NCBI GenBank assembly: GCA_039566865.1
Contig: CM076959.1
Span: forward strand, 19,204,501-19,268,500
DNA from: Aurelia coerulea
Lineage: Eukaryota; Cnidaria; Scyphozoa; Semaeostomeae; Ulmaridae
Direction of reading: 5' to 3'
DNA length: 64,000 bases
Numbering within the stretch: position 1 is the stretch's first letter; the number at the start of each line of letters is the position of its first letter. Below, in pieces: positions 11,301-22,600 of this stretch. Under the pieces are notes generated by a model. That model was given only the letters and a program-made list of their open reading frames with translations. It was not told where the DNA came from and searched no databases. Position numbers and translations under genes: made by a program.

Positions 11301-14153
11301 TCATTTCATACTCATTTTACAAAATGTTATAAACAATTTTCTGGCTTCTTTCTTATAGAAACATTTAGATTTGACTTTCTTGTAATATGAGTTGGCAAGC
11401 AATATTTAGTCTAATTCAATCGAGGAAGAAAGCTTCAAATGAAGCTTTTCGTATTGAAATATGCAGTGAGTGGCTTAGGGGCTTATACAGTTTCCGTCCG
11501 GTGACTGAAGTTAAGCTCGGAAGTCAAACTCTGGATGGGTTACCTCTCGCTCTCAGAGGCCTGACCAAGTAACTCACTTCTCCGTCCGTCTGAAGGGACG
11601 TTAATCGAGGGGTCCCATGCAGGGAGCTATACAGTGTATAGCTCCCTGGTCCCATGCATGGATGTGAATTTTGGTTCAGAGGGGAGGGGTCTATTAGAGA
11701 GGGGGGCTTAATAGAGAGGGGCTTAATAGAGCTTTTACGGTATGTAAAAATGATTATAACGATGCTTACTATAATTAATTGGATGTTTTCCTGTCTTCAG
11801 AGCTGCTTTGGAGTCTTCACATCTTGGTGTTGCGTAATATTCTTGAAGAATCACTCCGTGATTGGCTATTCTGTCGATATTCGGCGTTGGTATCTCCGGG
11901 TTACCATGGAAACTGACATCATCCCAACCCTGAAAAGAGACGATATGTTTTCATGAATTGAGCAACTTCAGGAGGTATGGGTAAGTCAAAAATTTGACAA
12001 TTTTGTTCATGAAATATGCCTGTGCTGCTTTTGTAGACGATTTAATTTTCACTTCATTTTGATTTATTTAAAAGCAGGGTAAAGTTATCAATTAGATACA
12101 AAAATTTTTTCGAATTCCCTGTGCAGACACAATTTAAAAACCCTATAACTTAAATCTAAATTTGCAGTATGTAGAATAACAAAGTAAAAATATTTTAGAT
12201 AGAAATGATTTGTATGTAGGACGCAAAAAGGGTTCGTTCATGTTCTGGAGTTTTCAAGACAGCAAGTGAATTGTTTGAAGGTTTTCGTCACTTTTGATTT
12301 TCCATCGAGGCCATTCCATGATTTCGCCCCTCCAGGAGAAAACCATTTTAGGCCACATGTTGTTCGAAGAAAGGGGACAGGACAAATAAATCGGTTTCGG
12401 TCTATGTTAGTAGAAACATGTAATCTGGTTTAGTTTTCATTCCAGTTTGAGCTATTATCCTTATCAGCATATTAGTGTTTGCTGAAGATTTACCGTCTTG
12501 TAAATCTAGAACAGGCATGACTACTTTTAGACCATGAGTCGGCAGCTCCTGCGTTTATAAAGTCGTAAAAGTTTCATGAAAATTATCCTAGGAGTAGACC
12601 CATTTTCCAAAAAGAGAAAAGGTCTATGAATGAAAGAACAAATATTTACATCACATATTTTATCGGTTTTCCTCACTTAAATACATAAACAAGAAACAAC
12701 CAAAACACAATGTTAAGGACTGTGTTATTAGGACTGCGAGAACTCCTTGAAGCCCTCATGTCTGACTCAAATACATAAACAAGAAACAACCAAATCAAAT
12801 TTTTAATGACTGTGTTGTAAGGACTACGAGAACTCCCTCCTTTAAGCCCTTATATCTGACCCGAACAACATGCTCTTTATTAAGTACGGACCTGCCGCAA
12901 AGCACTCGAAATATTTGGCCTGCAGTCTGCAAAAAATTCTCTAGCTGAACTGTCAAGGACTCTATAAGTATTTGACCAAATATTGATCAGTTCAGATCAG
13001 ATCAGTTCTGATGAAGCGAAAGCGAAACGTAAATGCAAGTTCTATATTTTTGAGAAATCTGACCAAATATTGTATACTCCGTCTCAAATTAGATGTCACC
13101 TGCAAATGCCCGCGAATAACAACAATAGAAGTGTTTTTCAAGCGAATTCTGCGTTATCGCAAATCTCAGATGACATTTAATCTGAGACAGACTTTAATTG
13201 ACGAGAGTTTGAATTCTCATGGTATTCTTGAATTTCTGGTTCTTAAATTTCCTTCGTCTGAGATTTTGCCTGACCGGTGGTTTCTTTTGCTGAACCTCAA
13301 TATAGGAAGATTTCCTAAAGTTTACATCCATGTTTTATCGCTATGTACGTCTAGGAATTTTCTCCTCATTTGAAATTCTTTTTGACTGTCAAGCTCCTTT
13401 AAAATCGGGCCGTACATAACTTTGAGGCCCCTACCCAACTTGACCGTATGCCTTCACAAAGTGCAGTTTGTAATTTAACTTAAGGTACTTTTATATTGGA
13501 AAAAGAATTACTTGTTAATTTATCGGTGTTCTTTGATTAGATGAAACATTTACTGGCCCCAAAGATAAGGAGTAGAGATTGTTTTATAAGGCAGGGTTGT
13601 ATCTAAGCATCCCCCTGCTTCATTTGATAAGGCCATGTGACTTAAAGAATATTAGAGATACAACTAAATACCTGGGAACAACTAATCTAATAGGAGGCAT
13701 GTCGTTTGAACAGAAGCAGTAGAAGCAACCCAAATATTGATAAGACCCTATTCCTTTACATTCGTCCTTGAACAAAAATTTATAAGGCCTTATGACCTAC
13801 GACGAAATAAAGAGATGCTCACTAACTCTCGTAGAACAACCAATGCCTCTTTGATTTGATTTGATTTGATTTCATATATTTAGGGAGGCTAGCCCCTCAG
13901 CAAGTGCTGATTTTTAAGGGGCCCTCTTTGCTACAATCTATGTCCTGAAAAACTGCCACCTTTTCCAAATACTAACAACAAACGCATTCCTATACATCTA
14001 CCATACCTATGCAACAAGTGTATGAAGAATAATGGCAATACTTACTAAATCTCGTAGAACGACCAATATTACATGTGGCTGCAATCTATGCCCCGAGCAA
14101 CCACCGCCTTTAAACAGCGATAGAACCACACCAATTATTAACAAGACTTCCAT
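5340..14153 (-). CDS. Arylsulfatase B-like pseudosulfatase A (catalytic residues lost)
   Basis: Seven exons, all joining in phase: 14153-14046, 11929-11770, 10945-10869, 9482-9275, 8192-7962, 6728-6587 and 5778-5340; 454 aa, against about 530 in typical arylsulfatase B. Exon 1 gives a signal peptide (MEVLLIIGVVLSLF). [23 protein letters not shown] and PCLFN are clear sulfatase landmarks. Against gene C, the active site is gone: first Asp of DD is R34, the CxPSR motif reads C73-E-D-S-K, the exon carrying the Lys/His pair is missing, the later His is R157, Asp-Asn is L217-T218 and the last Lys is N239. The frame and splice sites remain open, so this may be a secreted non-catalytic protein rather than a dead gene. 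The C-terminal tail is basic and charged. An in-frame ATG at 14234 exists, but the 108-nt first exon of genes B and C favours 14153. Confidence 0.85.
6152..6572. mobile_element. MITE-like inverted-repeat element in gene A intron
   Basis: Ends are TTAGCCTAGCTTAAATATCG on the left and, reversed, a diverged match (AAACTGGGCCTTAG) on the right. Inside these, CTGCCGTGTCGAAT is paired with ATTCGACACGGCA. About 420 bp, with repeated TTAAACATCGTTTTT-like blocks and no ORF. Confidence 0.65.
6826..7151. mobile_element. MITE, TTAAAGGGGCTC family, copy 1
   Basis: About 325 bp with inverted ends: AAAGGGGCTC-GTCGTCAA-GTAAACAAA on the left and TTTGTTTAC-TTTTGACGAC-GCCCCTTT on the right. The interior shares blocks such as GAAGATATGAATGTTTGG with copies at 45783, 52856 and 56390. 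It lies in an intron of gene A. Confidence 0.75.
8653..9138. mobile_element. Inverted-repeat element in gene A intron
   Basis: Left arm gtcaaaaaaagtttacatg, then ctgtggaataaaagtatgtg; the right arm carries the reverse complements, ending gtaaacattttttttttgac. Arms are about 110 bp with roughly 85-90 percent identity by eye. A solo arm occurs near 48500-48600. No coding capacity. Confidence 0.65.
9923..10341. mobile_element. Inverted-repeat element in gene A intron
   Basis: Left end GTTACGTTTCCATTAATCCG and right end TCCGTTTTCAT-type sequence reversed (cggagtgatggaaacatagc). The interior has many copies of TCTCCGTTTTC in both orientations. About 420 bp, non-coding. Confidence 0.65.
11460..11665 (+). 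repeat. Dispersed repeat, possibly SINE-like
   Basis: Contains gactgaagttaagc and tggatgggttacc, which weakly resemble the internal promoter blocks of 5S rRNA, then a hairpin gtccgtctgaagggac and ggggtcccatgca. The second half matches the reverse strand of 38740-38800 (gtcctttccgaaggac, ggacccc). It sits in the long gap where gene A lacks an exon. The 5S resemblance is weak, so the SINE label is tentative. Confidence 0.35.
12679..12864 (+). repeat. Tandem duplication, two ~90-bp units
   Basis: AAATACATAAACAAGAAACA starts both units (12679 and 12769); both continue through aggactRcgagaactcc and end with a diverged tctgac. No coding role seen; it lies in the first intron of gene A. Confidence 0.75.
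13078..13192. mobile_element. MITE, GTCTGTCTCAAATTAGAT family, copy 3
   Basis: CGTCTCAAATTAGATGTCAC at one end, CATTTAATCTGAGACAGAC at the other, with a middle nearly identical to copy 1 (gcgaataacaacaatagaag). It lies in the first intron of gene A. Confidence 0.8.
13665..14010 (-). pseudogene. Two decayed tandem copies of gene A exon 1
   Basis: Sequence at about 13817-13998 matches the true first exon (14035-14190), including the donor edge (ctaactctcgtagaac against ctaaatctcgtagaac). It is interrupted by an insertion with a TTTGA repeat (13851-13875) and contains stop codons. A fainter third copy lies at about 13690-13775 (caaatattgataagaccc, cattcctttacatt). Both lie in intron 1, downstream of the true exon in transcription order. 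Confidence 0.6.
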
Positions 14154-16446
14154 TCCTTTACATTTGCCATACTTCCACAACAAACTTAGGCCGTTGTTGC
14201 TTACTCGTTCGACAGAGGCAACGCGGCTCGGCATTATTCAGCAAACAGGCAGATGGGCAAACAGGATTTTCTTTTGGAGAATGACTTCATCTATCCTCGA
14301 AACCAATGCGGAACGTGTTCAGTAAACACACTCAGGGCTACACCGACCTCAGGCTACTTGCCAGCGTGAATCGTCCTCGGAGCTCGCACAGTAAATTCTC
14401 CACTCTTCTTAATTCTTCCGTGATTTAATCATAAACTAGGTTCAACAAAAACTAAAATTGCTTATTTGTTTGGAATGTTAGTCGAGCACACGTTTAGAGA
14501 AAAAGTTTACGAACAATAAAATGTTTTAGGTTATAAATTATTCATTAGTACCCGTATGTTCCTTGAACGATCAGTGATCGGCTGAAACTAAGTCGTATAT
14601 ATTCCAAAGATTTAAACTCATTCACTAAGTCCTTTAAATTCAATTTCAGACTGTTAAAGTCGAATTTAACTGTGCAAACTTCAATATTGTCTAAATAAAG
14701 CCTTATTAAGCTGTTATTTTGTATGATATTGGATGTTTTGCAATATCTGTGCAAAGGAAAGCACAAGGAAATTCGATCTCCTTTTGATCGGGACCTGGCC
14801 TAAATCGAGGCATACAAATATGGGACCATGAAGTACAAGCAAGTCTTGTCGCTTTTTCGTATATACATTCATCAGCTTATATTCATGGTTGAATTAATTC
14901 TTTTATAGAACTATCAGTTCGAAACGTCGGAACTTAGGTAGATGACAGAAATTCCGCGAAATTGATCGTAATTGTTGCGATAAGGGACCTCGTAACATTG
15001 TCTCAATTGGCTGTCGATATATCAAGAGAACGTAGATTGTTTAAATGATGACTGTTCCCTAAGGATCGTAAGAATAGTGACTCTGCATTTGTAAAACAGT
15101 TTTGCTGATGTGTATGGCAGGATCGGGACCCCTCCTTCGCAGTAGCATCCATGAAGCTACGCAGTGCCAGATAAAATTTACCTTGTCTATATCTGCCCCG
15201 AAGCTGGATTCATTATCTTATCTTATTTCAATTTTAATTCATTTCATTTAACTATATTTTGGTAGCGTTGTTGCTGACTAAAGCAAGCGCAAGATGGAAA
15301 CAAACTCAACAGGAACGTCCCAACTATATCTCATCTAGCGCTGTGATGTAGTTGTTGTTGTTTTTTGGAACCTTGAGTCTAGAGCCTAGCTTTGGGCCGT
15401 TCTTGTCCTTCTTGCCTCCTGTTTTTGTGCGGTCGTCTTGTAGCCTCTGTTTCGGTACTAGAAATGCGTAGTCTTTAATTTGTCAGTTGAGATCGAGAAA
15501 CTTCCTTTCTTGATGGTGTTTCAAACCTCGTATGTGCTCGTAGCCTCATAATGGAAAGACCTATCGAAATTATACCAGTTCCTTGGATCCCAGCTCTGTT
15601 TTATGCATTGAACTAAAAATAATGGTATTATGACGTTGTTTTATAAGTGCAGGTGGCCAGCTGAAACTAGGCCAAGGAATGTTGTCGAGGAGCGTAGTTT
15701 GTATATGCTGCAGCGCACTCCCACAGTAAGCAGCAACATAGATGAAGTGGTTACATTGTAGAAGGAAAGCAAAACATTTAGTTCCTTTTTCTGAACTTCA
15801 TAGATATGAGACATCTGTTTTTACGAATTCACAGTCCTGATTCATAGGAGTACCAATCTAGATATAATAGTCTACTTTTCTATCGCCTGTGCGCAGCCTC
15901 GAAACTCTTTGCGCACACTCGACACACCCCTACTTTATAAAAGTTTGTATAGCAAAGACACTCTCCTCCCCGCTCGTTGCGCCTTCAACGGGGCAAATCA
16001 CAAGCCTCATTCATCAATTTCAAGCCTCTGTGGAGGAGATTGTAGCAAAGAGGCCTAGCTAGCACTTTGAAAATTGTGTTTTCATCAAGAAAAAGGGCTG
16101 TTCGCTATCCGAGTCATCTACCTCGCGTAGGATGAATGAACGGATGCACGAAGTCTACCTCATATTGGCAACCCCTGAAACTTTGCTTTTCACTGAAGAA
16201 GCTTTTGCGCACCCTTGGAGTGGATCGGGAATACTTAGGTCCTTAGTAAAGAGACAGAATCTTATCATGTGTATCCGAACTGTCCAAAATATCAACTTCG
16301 TAGTATATATAGTGTACTGTTAAAGAGGGCCTAACCACTCGAAGGAAACAGGCAACAGTTTGGTCTTTTTAACATAGTAGTAGATGTTTGGTCTTGATTC
16401 AGAAAAAGAATTTCATGTCGAATCGACAGCTGATCAACCATTCCGA

Positions 16447-16710
16447 AAGGTGAAGGTGAAGGTGAAGTTGCGGTTCTTAGCGCCAAGCGCTGGGATCGCA
16501 GCAACCTGATTCCTAGAGCCAGCTTCCTACGTCGAAGGCAATGGTGGGCCTGGGAACGAGGTTGGGATCGCAGAAGTAGAATAGGCCTAATCGAGTCCGC
16601 GACCCCTTGTCATGACGCTGAAGTGATGGGGCTCTACCTGGGATCGAACCCCGTCCATCTGACTGTTCTGGCTACAATGTCAGAGGATTACACCACTGCG
16701 CCACAACACC
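16447..16710 (-). mobile_element. tRNA-derived SINE, copy 1
   Basis: Read on the minus strand the head is ggtgttgtggcgcagtggtg (box A-like), followed by a box B-like GGGTTCGATCCC about 60 bases on. The body contains tgacaaggggtcgcg, and the tail is a CACCTT tandem. The same head, body and tail recur on the plus strand at 36967-37150, which lacks part of the body. This is a short Pol III-type retroposon. Confidence 0.8.
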
Positions 16711-17379
16711 TTCAATAGCAGCCTCTAAAATATCAAAAGGGGAGATATCCTCCTTAATTAATAGATTTATACTAATCAATAAAATGAGCGAATGATGTTC
16801 AATCCTGTCGTTTTCAAATTAACTGAAACATTGATTAGTTTGCGTGATCATCGAAGATTATTGGGATCAGCGGCTTGCAAGAGCATCCCACCTGTCTTTG
16901 AGGGGTACAGATCAACTGATCACTTGCTACTGAAAAAAGACCCACAAACTCATCTCCATACAATGAATAGGCATACCCTCATAGTTGACCCCCAGTCATT
17001 TCCAGCAACTTGTAGAAGAACGTTAGATATTCACAAAATTCTTTGATCTTTTACCCTGATGTCAGGCCCATCAAAAATTCATATGTCCCATTTTTCGCCC
17101 GCTTGAAGGACGGCACACAAGGCCTTTGTTGTGCTTTTTCTTGTTTTGAAGACATTATTTTTGGACTTCTGCAGAGTATTTTGTCGCGTCGTAATTTTGT
17201 GGTTAAATTCTGATTATTTGGAAAGATTTTGCGAAGATTTGGTGGATGGAAAATATGTGATTAATATGATGAAATGAGGCCAAAGTATGAAGAGAAGAAA
17301 AGACCTTCCAAGGATAATCGAAGTAAGTAAGAGATTCATTGTAAACATTTAATTGTAAATACATTGCTTGCTTTTGAAA

Positions 17380-17616
17380 GAGAGTAGTGGCAAAAAACAC
17401 GACGTTTATTTCAGCACACTTAGGCCTTTCGAACATATGTTCTCTTCAGAGTGTGGCTAACATTTTGGGCTCTGAAGATGTTAGCCACACTCGGACAAAA
17501 TGTTAGCCACACTCTGAAGAGAACATAAGTTCGAAAGGCCTAAGTGTGCTGAGGTATACGTCGTGTTTTTTGCCTCCACTCTCTTACAAATTTATCGTAT
17601 ACCTTCTTACCAAATA
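17380..17616. mobile_element. Foldback element flanked by a 15-bp direct repeat
   Basis: Long inverted arms containing CACACTTAGGCCTTTCGAAC and its complement, with a further inverted motif AATGTTAGCCACACT near the centre. The element is bounded by TGCTTGCTTTTGAAA at 17365-17379 and 17617-17631, which looks like a target-site duplication. Related elements are at 56231-56345 (partial) and 59675-59875. Confidence 0.7.
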
Positions 17617-19684
17617 TGCTTGCTTTTGAAATGAAACCGATCTGTGATAGCTTTTACCGTCTCTAGAATCGTTTGCGGGAAAATCACAGAAAAATGCAAC
17701 CACTGTGTCATTCATCGCAGGACACGTAGTCAGCGAGTTCTCACAATGAGTGACACTTACAATTAACCTAGGAATTAAACGCAAAAGAAAAATTACAATT
17801 GAAAGAAAAGTAAAGCGAAAAGCCTGATCGCTGAGCAGAACTGAGGTTGTTTGATAAAACGGCTGATCGGAAGCCGACCCGACATGGATCCTTCTCTAAA
17901 GGGCACATCTAATGGGCACATCTAAAGGTCGGAATTGTGAAGGCTTTGGAAAGGAATATTTAGAGGCTAGAAGGGGCATTTCCGAAAAGCAGAATCGAAG
18001 GGGAACCTTTGTAGTCCCCTGGCCTCAAGTACAGTTAAAATCATATGATGGAAATATATATAGGGTCTAGTTTAAAATTAGAACAAACGATGGCTGCATG
18101 CCTTCATTCGTCTAATTGATTTGATAATCTCTCGAGATCGTCAAATACAATGGAATACAATAGGCTATATTTAGACTGCCCAGGCCTCTAGCTTAAGTTG
18201 CCTTATACCTCCGTAATTTGTCTTTAACTCTTGTAAGCTCAACATTTCAACGGCACCACCTCAAACAATTCTTAAAAACAATGGAGTTTGTGTAGCACTC
18301 CAAATATCCAAACGTTGAACTTGCTTCAAGTTTTTACCGTTACTAAAATTCAAGTTGTCAGTTTTTGAGTGTACGTCAACCGAAATAGCTGAAATCACTG
18401 AAAGATCTGTATCATGCCAGGTGTTGGCCATTCCTGTACCAGAATTTAGATTCCAAACGATTTGATTTGCTACCCCATCAAGGTCTTACATATTTGTTTG
18501 TGATTTAGCGGTATGCATTCTAGTTTATCAAGTTGAAACTGGGTTGAAACTGGGTGAAACAAGCAGTGCTGCCTGGACATTACTGACAGTCGATGTCTGC
18601 CTAACAATATCAAACATTGGCCTATTCCGACCAAGTCTGATAATCCAGGCACTCGTTTTACCTTGCTAGATTTATCACTCAGATTTATAAGACTTTTCAA
18701 TGAGGACATCATTCTCTATAGAGATAAAAAATATAACCCCTAACTGCTAAGGGGTATCGCGTATCCCCCTTGCCCCCCGCATCAATAGGTGCTATTTTTT
18801 GCATTTGATTGACTAAAATAAACAATTATATGGTCAAACAAAAGAGATCATGATCTCAAAAAACCAACACCATCGTTGTAAGAGAGGCTAAAAGATCTAA
18901 ACAGAATGAATTGAATGGAGATCTTCAAAACAGGTTTTGTATTGTGCGCTATGATCAACAGACGATCTGCTTTTGTTTTTGCAATACTTGTTACTTGTTA
19001 ACTTGATGAGCTGAGTTTTTGATCTTTTTAAATTTTCAGAGAATGTACAAATTGAAACGTGGAAGCATAAGCTTCGAGAAGTGCTAGGATTGTAGTACTT
19101 GTTTAACAAGCCCCATGACATGAAAGGGTACCCATCCTCTTTTCTCCCCATACACTGTGTTCTCTTTTATGACTTACAAATGAGCGTAAATTCCTACAAA
19201 ATTACGAGACATTACAAAGTAGGTTTCTTGGGTGTGGTCAGATAATTTTTAGGCGTGGTCAGTGCTTTTCGAGCCTAAAATGTCATCAAGAACTTACCCA
19301 TATACTCCGGCTTAGAGTATTGCGTGAAATACCTCTTAGAATCATGTGTGCTGATCATCGCAAAGATCTGACAAAATTGTACCGGTGAAGATGTGAAATT
19401 GAATTGTATAAATTTGTGTGTGTGCTTTTTCTACCGCTGTGGTCTCGTTTTGAGTTCATTGTGCTGAGTTTAGAAATCTATCCCCTCTTGTTATCTATTC
19501 ATGAAACAGCATGTTTTGAAGCCTGCTAAGTCTTCCACCGATGAATCTGAAAATTTTCTCAGACTTTGTTTTGATGAAGAAGATACGCCCTAATTTACTC
19601 TCTCCCCCACCCCTACTCTATGAAATGAATCCCTGAAGCTTCTCCTTAATATCATTTTTGATGATGTTTATTTCTTTGTAGGGT

Positions 19685-22600
19685 ATGCAGCTACTGATCC
19701 TACTAATAATCGCATGGATCTCATGTCCTGTGAACTCAGAACAAAAACAAGCGAAGAAGCCTCATGTTGTGTTTATCACTGTTGACGACCTGGTAAGATA
19801 TTCTTCCTCTTGCTAGTTCCTTGAATACGTCAGTTTCCTGTCTAATGTATTGTGCATTTATGATGACTTCAGACAACTCACATGTCAAAGACAGTCTGTC
19901 ACGCATATGATTGGGTGATAAAGACAATATGAAGAACTGAATGGCTGCTGATCCTAATGACTTTCTACGACCGTAGAAAGTGATAACGACCAGCCTTCCT
20001 TCATTCTGAATGAACAAATTCACAAGACATCCGTTGTGTTAAGCTCTGATTTCGTAGCAGCTAATCAGATACGTGACTGACTGCCTTTAACAGTGACAAG
20101 TTCTACCAGGTCATTGGCATAAAAAGGAACAGCAGTGGGCCTAAAACTGATCCCTGTGGTACTACCGATTATTTTGTCAAGAACATGTCTACGTTTAGTG
20201 TAACTCGCTGCTGCCCACCAATAACTCTACTTAGTTACCTCTAATCATGATTCCTACAATCACTCTAACAAATTTGCAAATTATAACTTTTAACGAAATC
20301 TTTAATCTTTGATCTTCAATTGAAACTTTTAAGATTTGGTTTTTTGCAATTTAATTTCAGTTTTCATTGTATTTGCCTTTCAAGGAAGGGCCTGTTTCAA
20401 GGAAAGGCTACCCTCCCTCACACAAATATTGAAATATGAAAATACGAAATCTTGGCGCATTTTTGAATTGTTGTTTATTCCTTTCTAGGGTTGGGATGAT
20501 GTTGGCTTTCACGGGTCACCACAAATACCAACACCAAACATCGATGCGCTTGCCAAAAGTGGAACTATTCTCAATAGTTATTACGTTGCCCCTTCGTCAT
20601 ATGCTACAAAAGCAGAATTTATGACCGGAAAATATGCATCAAAATTAGGTAAACTGTTATTTTTAAATCGATTATTTCTACCTTTAAAAAATCGGTTCAG
20701 GTTTGTTATACCCATTTCAAGTTTGTTTTATATTCATATAGAATATTACAATACATGTTACGTTCGATTACATTCTACTATGATTTCTAACTACTATACA
20801 ACTTTATGACACTATAGAGATGGTACCACAGGTAGCAAAAGACAATAACGACCCCCATAGTCATCAACACAAAGACATGCAAATAGATACAAATTAATCA
20901 AACAACTACAAAATGCTATACTTACAAACAAAACGGAGAAAGGGACATAATGGCTGTGAGGCATAAAAGGAAAGTTTGAAATCATCCAAGCCGACCTATT
21001 TTGGGGATGAAATTTGAAATAAGTTGGAGTATATTTTTATTGACGACATTAGACAATTCTTTATTACCATGCAATAAGTATTGTACCAGCACGTTGTTTG
21101 GAACCCATGTCAAGTAATGTGATCATACTCTTTGGAAGTTTTACTACCATTCCACTTCTTAGATTCATTGCAAAACTTTTCATGACACGAAATTGCTAAA
21201 TGATTCAAAAGATGTTTTATCAAGATGTAAACAAACGTTAGCCGATTAGATGTATTTGCAAATTTTCTTTTTGCCAGAATGTGTCCAGACAAATGCTTCA
21301 TAACAAAATAAAACGCTTTTCACCTGAAGGAAATTTCTTTTATGATATTTGTTAAATTTTCATTATTTCAGGAATGCAACATGGTGTACTTCATAACATG
21401 CAACCAGCTGGCCTCCCTCTAGCTGAGAAGATTTTACCGCAATATCTAAGAGAGGTTGGCTATAGATGTCATGCAGTTGGCAAGGTATGTGAAGTAGATA
21501 TTGGCAGATGAAAAACTTTTGTATCATCTTTGACTAATTCTAGCGAATACACTTCTTCACTAAAGCAGCCTCGTTTTGGAAATGTATCAAAATTTCTTTC
21601 TATTGTTCATATCAAAATTTCAAGCACAGATTCGGATTTTGCACCTAAATTTTAGTCCAGTTTCGTGTTTTTGAACTGCTGGCGATTGTGATCTTAAATT
21701 TTATGGCGATGCAAAGTTTATAAACTTATAAGGGATTTGACCATGAAATATCGTTCAGGGTCAAACGTCAAACTTTACACCAAGAGTCATTTTCACGGTC
21801 AAATCCCTTATTGGTTTTCAAACTTTGCATCACCATAAAATGAAAATTACTACCGATAGCAACATAAAAGCTTGCAGTTAGACTAAAGTTTGAGTGCTAA
21901 ATTCGAATTCGGCCTCTAGAATTTCTTATCAAAGAATTTTGAATATTTTCCAAAACAAGGCTGTAAATTGAAGCGGTGTATTCATTTATGCTTTTTGGCT
22001 ATAAAACAAATCAATGCAAATACCGTATTAGCCAGTGTGCTCTTTGTGATTTTGTAATTTAAGTTTTGCTCTGAGCGTCTTGGCCTCTCCAAATGAGGAT
22101 ATTTGGCGAATGGTATTATTTCTTCATGCTTTTGTTTTGTGGACATTTTTCAATGTTTACGGTTGCTCTTGAAGACACAAGTGAAGATCAAACATCCCTT
22201 CTTCAATTTTGTAGGCAGAAACACCGCAGCACCACGAAAAACAACAGCAAATGCGTGTGAATTTATATTACCAGATAATATATAAATACCAAATATTCAT
22301 TTATTTGGTATATATAAATTCACACACATTTGCTGTAGTTTTTTCGTCGTGTTGCGGTGTTTCTGCCAACAAATTTATTCACTCATTCGTCACCGCAAAT
22401 ATCTTCGGATCCGACAATCGACACTGGTATCGTGGCCTTTCCTTTTCGAATAATCCTTTCTTTAGCTGTGCCTGTTTCATTACAGACACAAAGATTCAAC
22501 GTAGAAAAGTCAGACTCCAACAACTCCCGAAAAAAATTTTGAACACTGCTTTGAGACTAAATTAAATATTTCACTGCAGATGAAAAATTCGAAATTACTG

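Larger units (their letters stand above)
14235..19681. other. Divergent intergenic region between sulfatase-like genes A and B
   Basis: About 5.4 kb between two head-to-head genes, so it should hold both promoters. I see no convincing TATA box or CpG island. It contains a tRNA-derived SINE (16447-16710), a foldback element (17380-17616) and low-complexity DNA. The exon of gene B opens with an acceptor (ttctttgtag) three bases before its ATG, so a non-coding first exon of gene B probably lies in this interval. Confidence 0.5.

Noticed and set aside
11460..11575. 5S rRNA gene
   Set aside because: Only two short blocks resemble 5S internal promoter sequence and their spacing is too short; the full 120-nt 5S sequence is not present.
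5340..14153. Gene A as a plain processed or dead pseudogene
   Set aside because: It keeps seven exons with canonical splice sites, a signal peptide and a continuous 454-codon frame; drift alone should have introduced stops or splice-site loss alongside the catalytic changes.
16640..16710. Functional tRNA gene
   Set aside because: Box A- and B-like motifs exist, but the cloverleaf is incomplete and the sequence continues into a SINE body and CACCTT tail shared with a second copy.
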